Made by a program: the position numbers and the translations under genes
Shown here: piece after piece, positions 1-9,892 of the stretch
How the letters are laid out: every line of letters begins with the position of its first letter
Numbering within the stretch: the stretch's first letter is position 1
Notes under the pieces: model-generated
Databases searched by the model: none
Seen by the model: the letters and a program-made list of their open reading frames with translations, nothing else
What the model was told of the DNA's origin: nothing
DNA from: an uncultured Myxococcales bacterium
GTDB lineage: Bacteria; Myxococcota; Myxococcia; Myxococcales; Myxococcaceae
Reading direction: 5' to 3'
Assembly (NCBI GenBank): GCA_937980205.1
Contig: CALJKW010000016.1
Coordinates: 1 to 64,000, forward strand
DNA: 64,000 bases

Positions 1-60
1 CCGTCGCTGCCCGTCGCCGTCGCTGCCCGTCGCCGTCGCTGCCCGTCGCCGTCGCCGCAG
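1..60. repeat. 16-bp GC-rich tandem repeat at window edge
   Basis: Three perfect head-to-tail copies of the 16-mer CCGTCGCTGCCCGTCG occupy 1-48, followed by a degraded fourth copy to about 60. The array probably continues to the left of the window, so the true copy number is unknown. It lies upstream of the ECF sigma factor and I see no open frame that clearly uses it. Confidence 0.8.
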
Positions 61-229
61 TCGCCGCGGGGAACTGGCGGCAGTAATCGACACGACCCTT
101 GCGGCGATGCCGTGTCAGTCTGAAAGATCGTCGTCGCCCTCATGGGCTAGAGTTTTCGACGGGTTACAGGCGATGGAACCGCCGCGGCGGTCCGTTGTCT
201 TATTGGCAGTCGTGGCGCTCGAGCTCTCG

Positions 230-859
230 ATGGAAGCGGAGGTGGGTTCGCAGGCGGAGGTCGCTGAGGCCGAGCCCTCCGAGCGCGTGCTCATCTCCCG
301 CTTGCGCCGCAAAGATCCCACGGCGTTCGAGACGCTGGTGAAGCAGCACCAGGACCGGGTCTACGACTTCTGCCTGCGGATGCTCGCCGACCGCGAAGAG
401 GCGTTCGACGTCACGCAGGAGATCTTCGTCTCCATCCACCAGCACATGGAGCAGTTCCGCGCCGACGCGAAGATCTCGACGTGGATCTTCCGCATCTCGC
501 GGAACCACTGCCTGAACCGGCTGAAGTACTTGAAGCGCCGCGGCCGCGGCCGCAGCGAGGAGTACGGCGAGGCGAGCGAGCAGGCGATCAACGAGTCGGT
601 CGGAGCGCCGGCGATGCCGGACGAGTCGCTCGAGGCGTCGCGGACGCGGGCGCTGGTGCACCGGGCCATCGCGCGACTCGACGAGGACCAGCGCGTGCTG
701 GTGGTCTTGCGGGACATCGAGGGGCTGGCTTACGAGGAGATCATGGAGATCACCGAGCTGGCCGAAGGCACCGTGAAGAGCCGGCTGCACCGGGCGCGCG
801 AGAAGCTCGCGGGAATCCTCGGTGAGCTTGAGGCTGAGCTGTCCAAAAAGGGAGAATGA
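230..859 (+). CDS. ECF-type RNA polymerase sigma factor
   Basis: A 209-residue protein with the two-domain layout of an extracytoplasmic-function sigma factor, which directs RNA polymerase to stress or envelope promoters. Region 2 (about residues 20-95) carries the DVTQEIFVSIH and STWIFRISRN patterns; region 4 (about 140-195) carries the helix-turn-helix with the motif GLAYEEIMEITELAEGTVKS followed by RLHRAREKL. I chose the ATG at 230 because residues added by the in-frame ATGs at 173 and 107 are hydrophobic and unlike this family; the start is not certain. The stop lies 4 bases before the next gene, an anti-sigma-like membrane protein, which supports a sigma/anti-sigma pair. The activating signal cannot be read from sequence. 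Confidence 0.9.
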   Translation: MEAEVGSQAEVAEAEPSERVLISRLRRKDPTAFETLVKQHQDRVYDFCLRMLADREEAFDVTQEIFVSIHQHMEQFRADAKISTWIFRISRNHCLNRLKYLKRRGRGRSEEYGEASEQAINESVGAPAMPDESLEASRTRALVHRAIARLDEDQRVLVVLRDIEGLAYEEIMEITELAEGTVKSRLHRAREKLAGILGELEAELSKKGE

Positions 860-863
860 CGTC

Positions 864-1217
864 GTGAGCACCGCGCTGCAGTCCAACGAAGTCGAAGAGC
901 TGTTCTCGGGGGCCGTCGACGGCCGCCTGACGGACAGTGACGACGCCAAGCTGAAGCGCGCGCTCGCGGCAGATCCTGAGCTCAAGGCGCGCTTCGAGCG
1001 GTACCAGAAGACGATCTCGATGCTGAAGGGTGCGCCGCGCGAGAAGGCTCCGCAGGCGCTGGCGTCGACGATCATGCGGCGGGTGCGCCGCCGGCGCGTG
1101 TTCGACCGCCGCAACTCGGCGATGCAGCAGGCGATGTATCGCGTGCCGGTCGAGGTCATCATTCCGCTGCTGCTCGGTGTGATGGTGGCGGCGCTGTTGT
1201 TCTTCGCGGCGCCGTGA
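864..1217 (+). CDS. membrane anti-sigma-like protein, partner of the ECF factor
   Basis: The GTG start at 864 is preceded by AGGGAGA at 849-855, a good ribosome binding site that sits inside the end of the sigma gene, so the two are probably translationally coupled. The 117-residue product has a charged cytoplasmic-looking N-terminal domain with the anti-sigma-style pattern GAVDGRLTDSDDAKLKRALA, an arginine-rich stretch (residues about 75-82), and one C-terminal membrane helix (about 100-116). It lacks the HxxxCxxC zinc motif of ZAS anti-sigma factors. Role inferred from position and architecture: it would hold the sigma factor at the inner membrane until a signal arrives. Confidence 0.75.
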   Translation: MSTALQSNEVEELFSGAVDGRLTDSDDAKLKRALAADPELKARFERYQKTISMLKGAPREKAPQALASTIMRRVRRRRVFDRRNSAMQQAMYRVPVEVIIPLLLGVMVAALLFFAAP

Positions 1218-1332
1218 TCGCGGTGGCGGTGGTCGTGCTGGCGCAGCTGTCGCCGCCGCCCGAGTCCAGCTGCAGGTCGAGCGGGCACGCCTGCTGGAGT
1301 CGCGGCCTCACCTGGCTCCCCCCATCGCCACC

Positions 1333-1602
1333 TTGGCCATACCCGTTGTCTGCGCACTTGTGCTGGTGTTCTACGGAGCGGTGCTCGTCATCGCCGATTG
1401 CGGATTGACGGGCCGGTGTGGCGGCTCCCATGCGTCGGCTGCGCCCCTTTGGCTCGGCGGGCTGGCCTTTACCGCCGTTGCCGCGATCCCCGGCGCCGTG
1501 TGGCTGCCCATCGCGATTCGCAACTGGGTCAGCGCCACCCGTGCCGCAAATGCGATTGAGGACCGGATCGCGCCGATTGACGACGAGACGCCTGACCCGT
1601 AA
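1333..1602 (+). CDS. small membrane protein with two predicted helices, probably 5'-frameshifted
   Basis: The 89-residue frame from a TTG at 1333 has two hydrophobic segments (about residues 3-22 and 38-60) separated by a loop with two cysteines, and a charged acidic C-terminus. No function is recognised. The reading frame stays open upstream to about 1216 and reads like natural protein (charged helix then RPHLAPPIATLAI) but has no ATG or GTG. A separate frame beginning at GTG 1214, overlapping the anti-sigma stop, encodes a signal-peptide-like MIAVAVVVLAQLSPPP. Joining the two needs a one-base frameshift in the CCG-rich tract near 1250-1262, so the true gene may be 1214-1602. The protein at 15993-16268 has a similar layout. 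Confidence 0.5.
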   Translation: MAIPVVCALVLVFYGAVLVIADCGLTGRCGGSHASAAPLWLGGLAFTAVAAIPGAVWLPIAIRNWVSATRAANAIEDRIAPIDDETPDP

Positions 1603-1614
1603 GCGGTCAGCGCC

Positions 1615-3291
<1,677 letters not shown>

Positions 3292-5751
3292 GTGAGAGAA
3301 CAGGTCCCCGCTCCGGTGCCGAACGTCGCCGCCGCTCCGGCTGAGCCGGCCGGCCCTGCGCGTGAGGGCGAGAAGCCGAGCGCGCTGCCGTACGTCGGCG
3401 CCTTCCTCGCCTTCGTCGGGCTGTGCGTCACCGTCGCGGGGCTCGCGCAGCTCGGAGCCGCCGAGCTCGTCGCCAGCGATCTCGCGCTCGCCACCGTCGG
3501 CTGGGGCACGTTCGTCGAGGTCATCATCGGCGCCTACTTCGTCGCGCAGCTGCAGGTCGTGCACGACACGCTCTGGGCCACGCTCGGAGTCGGCGGCGCC
3601 GCAGCGAACAACGGCGACCTGCTGACGTGGATCGGCCTCTCCGTCTTCTCGGGCGGCTGGGTGCTCGTGGCGCTCGGGCTGCCCGGTCGCGACGAGGCGG
3701 TGAGAGGGCCCAGCGTCATCTCGGCGCCGCTCAACCCGCGCCTCGCCGGCTACCGCGATTTTCACTGGGGCACGCTGGCGATGTACGGCTTCGGCATCCT
3801 GCTCGCCGAGCTGGTGCTGATCCTCCTCTACACGTTCCTCATCGGCCTGGGCGCCGGGTCGAAGATCCAGCTCGACGACGCGCAGCGCGTCTTCACCCCG
3901 GTGTCGGCGTTTCTCGTGGCGCTGCTGACCGCCGCGACCATCGCGTTCGTCGGAGGCTACGCCGGCGCCGCGAACTCGAAGCGGCTCTCGACCCCCGAGG
4001 CGACGCTCGCGATGCTGTACTTCGGGCTGCCGGTGCCGATCGTGCTCACGCTGATGCACGTGGTGCCGCTGCTCTCGGTGCGCCTCGGCTACCGGCTGCG
4101 CGAGATCACCTACCTCTCGTCGCTGCTCGGCGACGCGCGCCCGCAGCTCGGCTACTGGCTCGTCTTCACCTTCCTCGTGCTGATGCTGTTCCTCGGCATC
4201 AACACCGGCTTCGTCGCGACGTCGTCGGGCCGCACCGACCTGCGCACCGGCTTCGAGCTGTTCGTCGCGAACCGGCACGTCTCGGTCTTCCGCCCGCGGC
4301 TGCTGCTCGGAGCCTTCGCCGTCCTCATCCTCGGCATCCTGCCGCCGCTCATCATCTACGCGTTCATCGCCGCTGCCGCCGCGCAGACCGAGCGCTCGCG
4401 CATCCGCCACCTCGGGCTCAAAGATCCGCTGCTCGCCGCCGAGGCGCTCAACAAGGCGAAGAGCAAGGCCCAGCGGCCGACGGAGATGATGACCGCCCTC
4501 AGCGTCGGCGGCGTCGGCGTCGGCGTCATGGCGCTCATCATCGTGCTGTCGGTGATGAGCGGCTTCGAGCAGGACCTGCAGCAGAAGATCCTCGGCACCA
4601 ACTCGCACGGCGTCGTCCTCAAGTACTCGGACTCGATGGGCGAGTACGAGTCGGTGATGAAGAAGATCGCGACCGTGAAGGGCGTCGCCGGTCAGACGCC
4701 GTTCATCTTGAACGAGGTGATGATCTCGTCCGAGGGCAACATCTCGGGCTCGATGATCAAGGGCATCGACCCCGAGACGGTCGGCACCGTCACCGACCTG
4801 CCGAAGTACCTGCTCCCGCCGGCGAAGCTCGAGTGGCTCGAAGATCCGACCCTCATCCAGAAGCGAAACCTCGGGGGCTCGCTCGACGACGACAAGCCCA
4901 AGCTCGACGACGAGTTCATCAAGGTCGAGAAGGACGAGAAGGAAGAAGACGAGCCGGTGCTGCCGGGCATCTTCCTCGGCCGCGAGCTCGCGAGCTCGAT
5001 GAAGGTCGTCGTCGGCGACCGCATCAACGTCGTCAGCCCACTCGGCGGAGAGATGGGCCCTCAAGGCCCCATGCCCAAGAGCCGGCCGTTCCGCGTCGCC
5101 GGCATCTTCTACTCGGGCATGTTCGAGTACGACTCGAAGTTCGTCTACATCCACCTGCGCGACGCGCAAGCCTTCTTCGGCGTCAAGGGCGCGAGCGGCA
5201 TCGAGCTCAAGATGGAGGACATCGACGACGCCCGCCGCGTCACGCGCGCCATCTACGACAAGCTCGAGGGCTACCCCTATCGCACGAAGGACTGGGGCGA
5301 GATGAACCGCAACCTCTTCGCCGCGCTGCGCCTCGAGAAGCTGGTGATGGGCATCATCCTCTCGATCATCGTCATCGTCGCCGCGGGCCTCATCGTCGCC
5401 ACCGTCATCATGCTCGTGCTCGAGAAGCGCAAAGAGATCGCCGTGCTCAAGGCGCTCGGCGTCAGCGACGGCGGCATCGTGAAGATCTTCTTGAGCGAGG
5501 GCCTTCAGATCGGCGTCGCAGGAGGAATGCTCGGCTTGATAGCGGGCCTCGCCTGGTGCTTCTTCATCGAGAAGGTCGGCATCAAGCTCGATCCGCAGGT
5601 CTATTACATCCCGGCACTGCCCGTGAAAATCGAGCCGCTGCAGACGGCCCTCGCGGTCGTCATCGCCATCCTGGTCACGTTCCTCGCGTCGATCTACCCG
5701 GCGCTGAAGGCGAGCCAGGTCGAGCCGGTCGAGGGCCTCAAAGCCGAGTGA
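3292..5751 (+). CDS. LolC/LolE-type lipoprotein-releasing ABC permease with large N-terminal membrane domain
   Basis: Inner-membrane permease expected to extract lipoproteins for transfer to the outer membrane, powered by the ATPase encoded just downstream. The last about 415 residues are a standard LolC/E protein: first helix with GVMALIIVLSVMSGFEQDLQ (from about residue 407), a periplasmic MacB-like domain (about 430-670, with an acidic DE/K insert near 520-550), and the FtsX permease domain with three helices (about 685-819, motif KRKEIAVLKALGVSDGGI). The first about 400 residues are extra: at least seven predicted membrane segments not found in E. coli LolC or LolE (about 400 residues in total). 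A FELFVANRH segment near residue 320, like the usual start of LolC, lies inside this extension. GTG start directly after lysS. Confidence 0.88.
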   Translation: MREQVPAPVPNVAAAPAEPAGPAREGEKPSALPYVGAFLAFVGLCVTVAGLAQLGAAELVASDLALATVGWGTFVEVIIGAYFVAQLQVVHDTLWATLGVGGAAANNGDLLTWIGLSVFSGGWVLVALGLPGRDEAVRGPSVISAPLNPRLAGYRDFHWGTLAMYGFGILLAELVLILLYTFLIGLGAGSKIQLDDAQRVFTPVSAFLVALLTAATIAFVGGYAGAANSKRLSTPEATLAMLYFGLPVPIVLTLMHVVPLLSVRLGYRLREITYLSSLLGDARPQLGYWLVFTFLVLMLFLGINTGFVATSSGRTDLRTGFELFVANRHVSVFRPRLLLGAFAVLILGILPPLIIYAFIAAAAAQTERSRIRHLGLKDPLLAAEALNKAKSKAQRPTEMMTALSVGGVGVGVMALIIVLSVMSGFEQDLQQKILGTNSHGVVLKYSDSMGEYESVMKKIATVKGVAGQTPFILNEVMISSEGNISGSMIKGIDPETVGTVTDLPKYLLPPAKLEWLEDPTLIQKRNLGGSLDDDKPKLDDEFIKVEKDEKEEDEPVLPGIFLGRELASSMKVVVGDRINVVSPLGGEMGPQGPMPKSRPFRVAGIFYSGMFEYDSKFVYIHLRDAQAFFGVKGASGIELKMEDIDDARRVTRAIYDKLEGYPYRTKDWGEMNRNLFAALRLEKLVMGIILSIIVIVAAGLIVATVIMLVLEKRKEIAVLKALGVSDGGIVKIFLSEGLQIGVAGGMLGLIAGLAWCFFIEKVGIKLDPQVYYIPALPVKIEPLQTALAVVIAILVTFLASIYPALKASQVEPVEGLKAE

Positions 5752-5754
5752 GCG

Positions 5755-6435
5755 ATGGGCGCGTTCCTCGAGATCAAAGACGTCTACAAGTCGTACTTCC
5801 TCCACGGGAAGCGCATCGACGTCCTGCGCGGCGTCAACGTGGACATCGAGAAGGGCGAGCTGGTGTCGCTCGTCGGAGCATCGGGCTCCGGCAAGAGCAC
5901 GTTCCTGCACGTCGTCGGCACGCTCGACGCTCCGGCGGCGGGGGCGATGCGCTTTCAGGGGCGCAGCGTCTTCGACATGAACGACGCCGAGGTCGCCGAG
6001 TTCCGCAACCGCACCATCGGCTTCGTCTTCCAGTCGCACTACCTGTTGCCCGAGTTCAGCGCGCTCGAGAACGTCGCGATGCCCGCGCTCATTCGCCGGC
6101 AAGACCGCGCCTCGGCCCTGGACCGCGCGACGGAATTGCTCGGCCTCGTGGGCCTCAAAGAGCGGGCCGATCACCGCCCCGGAGAGCTCTCCGGCGGCGA
6201 GTCCCAGCGCGTCGCCCTGGCGCGGGCGCTGATGCTCAAGCCCGAGCTGCTGCTGGCCGACGAGCCCACCGGCAACCTCGACCCGGCGACGGGCGAGGGC
6301 ATTCACCAACTCCTGCGCACGGTGAACCGTGACTTCGGCATCACCGCCGTCATCGTCACGCACAACGAAACGCTGGCGAAGTCGATGCCGCGGCGCCTCC
6401 GTCTGAAGGACGGATCCGTGCTTCCGGCCGAGTGA
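5755..6435 (+). CDS. lolD: lipoprotein-releasing ABC transporter ATP-binding subunit
   Basis: ATPase of the LolCDE-type complex at the cytoplasmic face of the inner membrane. The 226-residue protein has Walker A GASGSGKST (about residues 41-49), the Q-loop in FVFQSHYLLPEF, the signature LSGGESQRVALARAL, Walker B LLLADEPTGNLD and the switch histidine in VIVTHN. It starts 3 bases after the permease stop. The only permease gene next to it is the enlarged LolC/E-like one, so the complex may be a homodimer of that permease with two LolD, or a second permease lies elsewhere. Confidence 0.95.
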   Translation: MGAFLEIKDVYKSYFLHGKRIDVLRGVNVDIEKGELVSLVGASGSGKSTFLHVVGTLDAPAAGAMRFQGRSVFDMNDAEVAEFRNRTIGFVFQSHYLLPEFSALENVAMPALIRRQDRASALDRATELLGLVGLKERADHRPGELSGGESQRVALARALMLKPELLLADEPTGNLDPATGEGIHQLLRTVNRDFGITAVIVTHNETLAKSMPRRLRLKDGSVLPAE

Positions 6436-6482
6436 AATCAATCGCTAGACGGGTCGTAGGTGGCTAGATTGCGCCGCCTTTC

Positions 6483-8855
6483 ATGACCCGGACCGCCCAC
6501 TGCGCGTGCCTCGCCGCGTTCCTCAAAGGAATGCTCCTCCTCGGGGCGACGGCCGCACACGCGCAGACGGCCGATGCTCCGGTCGCCGATGACAGCGGGC
6601 CGAACCTCACCATCGTCGAGGTCCGCGTCGAAGGAAACCGGCGCGTCGAGGTCGAGGCGGTCAAGCGCGCGCTGCGCAACAAAGAGGGCCGGCAGTTCGA
6701 CCCGACGCGCACCGTCGACGATCTCAAGTCGCTGTGGGCGCTGAACTACTTCTCCGACATCCAGCTGCTCGTGCAGCGGCTGCCGACGGGCATCGCCTAC
6801 GTCGTGCGCGTCACCGAGAAGCCCTCGGTGCGCGAGGTGCGCATCACCGGCAACGACGAGATCTCGAAGGACGACTTCAAGGACACCATCGACATCCGGC
6901 CGTACAGCATCCTCGACATGGCGGCGATTCGCCGCAACGCGAAGAAGATCACCGACAAGTACATCGAGAAGGGCTTCTTCCTCGCCGAGGTCACCTGGGA
7001 CCTGAAGCCGGTCAAAGACGTGCCCGAGGTCGACGTCGTCTTCGTCGTTCGTGAGAACGCGAAGGTGATGGTGAAGGAGATCAACTTCCAGGGCGCCAAC
7101 AAGGTGAACCCGGATGAGCTGAAGGGCGTCATGGCGACGAAGGAGGGCGGCTGGCTCTCGTTCTTCACCGGTGAAGGCACCTACCGGGAAGAGATGTTCC
7201 AGCGCGACCTGTCGATCATCCAGGCCGCCTACTACGACCGCGGCTTCATCAACGTGAAGGTCGAGAAGCCGGTCGTCAGCCTCTCGCCGGACAAGCGCCA
7301 CATCTTCATCTCCATCAAGGTCGAAGAGGGAGAGACCTACGCCATCGGGAAGATCGACTTCTCCGGCGACCTGCTCGTCACGAAGGAAGACCTGCACAAG
7401 CGCATGGTCTCGGTCGAGGGCGAGACGTTCAACCGCTCACTGCTCGCGCGCGACATCCAGGCGATCACCGACGTCTATTACGACCAGGGCTACGCGTACG
7501 CGAACATCACGCCGGTCACCGCGGTCAACGCCGAGAAGCGCACCATCGATCTCACCTTCGACGTTCAGAAGGGCAATCAGGTCTACATCGAGCGCATCGA
7601 CATCGTCGGAAACACGAAGACGCGCGACCAGTCGATCCGCCGGCAGATGCGCGTCTACGAAGGCGAGCTCTTCAGCGGCACCGGCATGCGCCGCAGCAAA
7701 GAGCGCATCACGCAGCTCGGCTTCTTCGAGACCGTCGAGGTGTCGCAGAAGCCCGGCATCGACAACGAGCACGTCGTCGTTCAGGTCGAGGTGAAGGAGA
7801 AGTCGACGGGCACCTTCCAGGTCGGCCTGGGCTTCAGCAACGTCGAGAACTTCATCTTCACGGCGCAGGTCGCCCAGAACAACTTCCTCGGCTGGGGCAT
7901 GGCCTTCTCGGCGAGCGCGCAGCTGTCGAGCCTGCGCAACTTCATTCAGCTCTCGTTCTACGACCAGTACTTCCTCGACTCGAACGTGATCTTCGCGGCG
8001 GACTTCTACCGCACGCAGGCCGACTACTTCGGCTTCATCCGCCAGGCGACCGGCGGCTCCATCACGCTCGGCTACAACGTGCTCGAAGACGTGATGGTGA
8101 ACCTCGCGTACACGCTCGAGTTCATCAACGTCGAGCCGGGTCGCGACTACAACGCCGAGATCCCCGGCGCGTACGACTTCGGTCCGGGCCGCACCAGCGC
8201 GTTCCGCGTCTCCGCGCAGTGGGACCGCCGCGACAACCGCCTCTTCGCGACGCGCGGGCACCTCTTGTTCGGGTCGATCGACTTCGCGCCGGACATCTTC
8301 GGCGGAACGTTCAACTACATCCGCTACACCGCGTACGGCCGGTACTACTACCCGCTGCCGCTCGGCATCGTGGCGAAGGCCAACCTGCAGGTCGGCTACA
8401 TCCAGGCGCTGCCGTCGCAGCGGCCGGTGCTGCCGATCTCCGAGCGGTACTTCCTCGGCGGCATCCAGACGCTGCGCGGCTACGCGCTGCGCACGGTGAG
8501 CCCGACCGAGAAGCGCGGCACCTCGACGCTGCCCGACGCGCTCAGCCAGGACTACCCGGTCGGCGGCGACAAGCAGCTCTTGCTGAACGTCGAGCTCGAG
8601 TTCCCCATCTTCGAGAAGGTCGGCATTCGCGGTGTCGTCTTCTTCGACGCCGGCAACTCGTTCGCGATCAACGCCAACTTCTTCGAGGACAAGACGTACA
8701 ACCTGCCCGCGGGCCTCTTGTACTCCGTCGGCTTCGGGTTCCGCTGGTTCTCGCCGATCGGTCCCCTGCGGTTCGAGTGGGGCATCCCCCTCATCCGCCG
8801 CTCGACGCAGGATCAGGCGGTGCTGTTCGAGTTCACCATCGGCAACAGCTTCTAG
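6483..8855 (+). CDS. bamA: outer membrane protein assembly factor BamA
   Basis: Core of the BAM machine that folds beta-barrel proteins into the outer membrane. The 790-residue precursor has a signal peptide ending near AHAQ (residue 28), five periplasmic POTRA domains (about 40-430; repeats seen at VRVEGNRRV, VRITGNDEI, INFQGANKV, IDFSGDLLV and IDIVGNTKT) and a 16-strand barrel (about 440-790) with the conserved GGIQTLRGY segment of the lid-lock loop and a C-terminal FTIGNSF ending in phenylalanine. It follows lolD after 47 bases. Having lipoprotein release and barrel assembly in one cluster is a common Myxococcota arrangement as I recall it. Confidence 0.96.
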   Translation: MTRTAHCACLAAFLKGMLLLGATAAHAQTADAPVADDSGPNLTIVEVRVEGNRRVEVEAVKRALRNKEGRQFDPTRTVDDLKSLWALNYFSDIQLLVQRLPTGIAYVVRVTEKPSVREVRITGNDEISKDDFKDTIDIRPYSILDMAAIRRNAKKITDKYIEKGFFLAEVTWDLKPVKDVPEVDVVFVVRENAKVMVKEINFQGANKVNPDELKGVMATKEGGWLSFFTGEGTYREEMFQRDLSIIQAAYYDRGFINVKVEKPVVSLSPDKRHIFISIKVEEGETYAIGKIDFSGDLLVTKEDLHKRMVSVEGETFNRSLLARDIQAITDVYYDQGYAYANITPVTAVNAEKRTIDLTFDVQKGNQVYIERIDIVGNTKTRDQSIRRQMRVYEGELFSGTGMRRSKERITQLGFFETVEVSQKPGIDNEHVVVQVEVKEKSTGTFQVGLGFSNVENFIFTAQVAQNNFLGWGMAFSASAQLSSLRNFIQLSFYDQYFLDSNVIFAADFYRTQADYFGFIRQATGGSITLGYNVLEDVMVNLAYTLEFINVEPGRDYNAEIPGAYDFGPGRTSAFRVSAQWDRRDNRLFATRGHLLFGSIDFAPDIFGGTFNYIRYTAYGRYYYPLPLGIVAKANLQVGYIQALPSQRPVLPISERYFLGGIQTLRGYALRTVSPTEKRGTSTLPDALSQDYPVGGDKQLLLNVELEFPIFEKVGIRGVVFFDAGNSFAINANFFEDKTYNLPAGLLYSVGFGFRWFSPIGPLRFEWGIPLIRRSTQDQAVLFEFTIGNSF

Positions 8856-8933
8856 AGCGCGGTTTCCGAACGCACTTCGTTGGCCACAGCCTTCTCGAAG
8901 GCGACGCCATCAGCGCCCGGACCCGTTCGACTC

Positions 8934-8959
8934 GTCGCGGTCCGCTTCGCGGCCGCGAC
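8934..8959. other. GC-rich hairpin between convergent genes
   Basis: GTCGCGG-T-CCG at 8934-8944 pairs with CGGCCGCGAC at 8950-8959 around a CTTCG loop, with one bulged T. It lies in the 133-base gap between bamA and the convergent FHA gene. No T-run follows on either strand, so it is at best a weak or Rho-assisted transcript end. Confidence 0.4.
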
Positions 8960-8988
8960 GGCTCAGGGTGCACGCCTTCGTCGATGCC

Positions 8989-9819
8989 TCAGAAGATTGC
9001 CGTCAGCGCCGCCACCACGCCGAGGATCAGCGCGACGGCGCCGCCGGCGAACGAGGCCGCCATCCACCGCTTCGGCAGCAGCACCACCGGCGCCGGCACC
9101 TCCTCGGTGGGAATCAGCGAGCGGTCGACGACGACCGAGGGCGGGGGAGGCGGCGGCGGCGACTTCGCCTCCTCGCTCGGCGGAGCGTCGTAGCGCAAGA
9201 GCGTCTTGCCCAGCTCGATGACGTCGCCCGGCGCGAGCAGCGCCCGCCGCTTCACGATGACGCCGTTCACGTAGGTGCCGTTCGCGCCGCGCAGGTCCTC
9301 GATGATGACCTTGTTCTCGCGCAGGGTGAGCCGCGCGTGGCGGCGCGAGACGGAGCGATCGCGAATCTGCAGCCCACAGTCGTCGCCACGGCCGATGATG
9401 ATCTGGTCGAACGCGAGCGGAATGACGTTCCCCGCGTCGGAGCCGGTCAAGCAGGTGAGCGTGGCGGCCTGGGTCTGCTCGACCGCGCACGTGCCGGCGA
9501 TGAGATCTTTCATCACCGTCGCCGTGCCCTTGTGCTTCCGCGGCGGCGCCACCTGCTGCACCGTCACCGACCGCGCGAGCTCGACCACCTCACCGGGAAC
9601 GACGAGCCGCGGCACGTGCGAGGGGAACATCGCCTTGCCGATGGCGAGCGTCTCCTTCGAGGTGACGGTCAGGCGATCGCCCTCGATGCGCAGCGTCAGC
9701 AGCGACGGCGGCAGCCCCGGAATCCGAATCTCGTCGCCCGGAGCGCCGCCGACCTTCACGACGCCGTCTTTGAGGTCCGCGCGGGTCTTCTCGTGGCCGC
9801 AGCCGATTTCGATGAGCAT
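8989..9819 (-). CDS. FHA-domain protein with C-terminal membrane anchor
   Basis: A 276-residue protein (start ATG at 9819, MLIEIGCGHEK). The middle-to-C-terminal part holds a forkhead-associated domain, a phosphothreonine-binding module: IIIGRGDDC, then RDRSVSRRHARL and the GANGTYVNG loop are all present (about residues 140-205). The first 120 residues contain another beta-rich segment, possibly a second degenerate FHA. A proline run (near 225-235) leads to a single C-terminal helix (about 250-276) that would tail-anchor it in the inner membrane with the FHA domain in the cytoplasm. Likely a reader of Ser/Thr kinase signals, of which the window has one candidate source (21127-24606). The frame extends upstream to 9954 but that would overlap the divergent lipoprotein gene. 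Confidence 0.85.
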   Translation of the reverse strand: MLIEIGCGHEKTRADLKDGVVKVGGAPGDEIRIPGLPPSLLTLRIEGDRLTVTSKETLAIGKAMFPSHVPRLVVPGEVVELARSVTVQQVAPPRKHKGTATVMKDLIAGTCAVEQTQAATLTCLTGSDAGNVIPLAFDQIIIGRGDDCGLQIRDRSVSRRHARLTLRENKVIIEDLRGANGTYVNGVIVKRRALLAPGDVIELGKTLLRYDAPPSEEAKSPPPPPPPSVVVDRSLIPTEEVPAPVVLLPKRWMAASFAGGAVALILGVVAALTAIF

Positions 9820-9892
9820 CCCGACCGGTGGAGCACACGGCTTGCCACTCCAAATGCCCGAAATTTCTCCGGAGCGTGTAGGGTGCGCGCCC

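Noticed and set aside
70..110. Possible ECF autoregulatory promoter (GGAACT near 70-75)
   Set aside because: A -35-like GGAACT is present, but I found no matching -10 element at the usual 15-17 base spacing.
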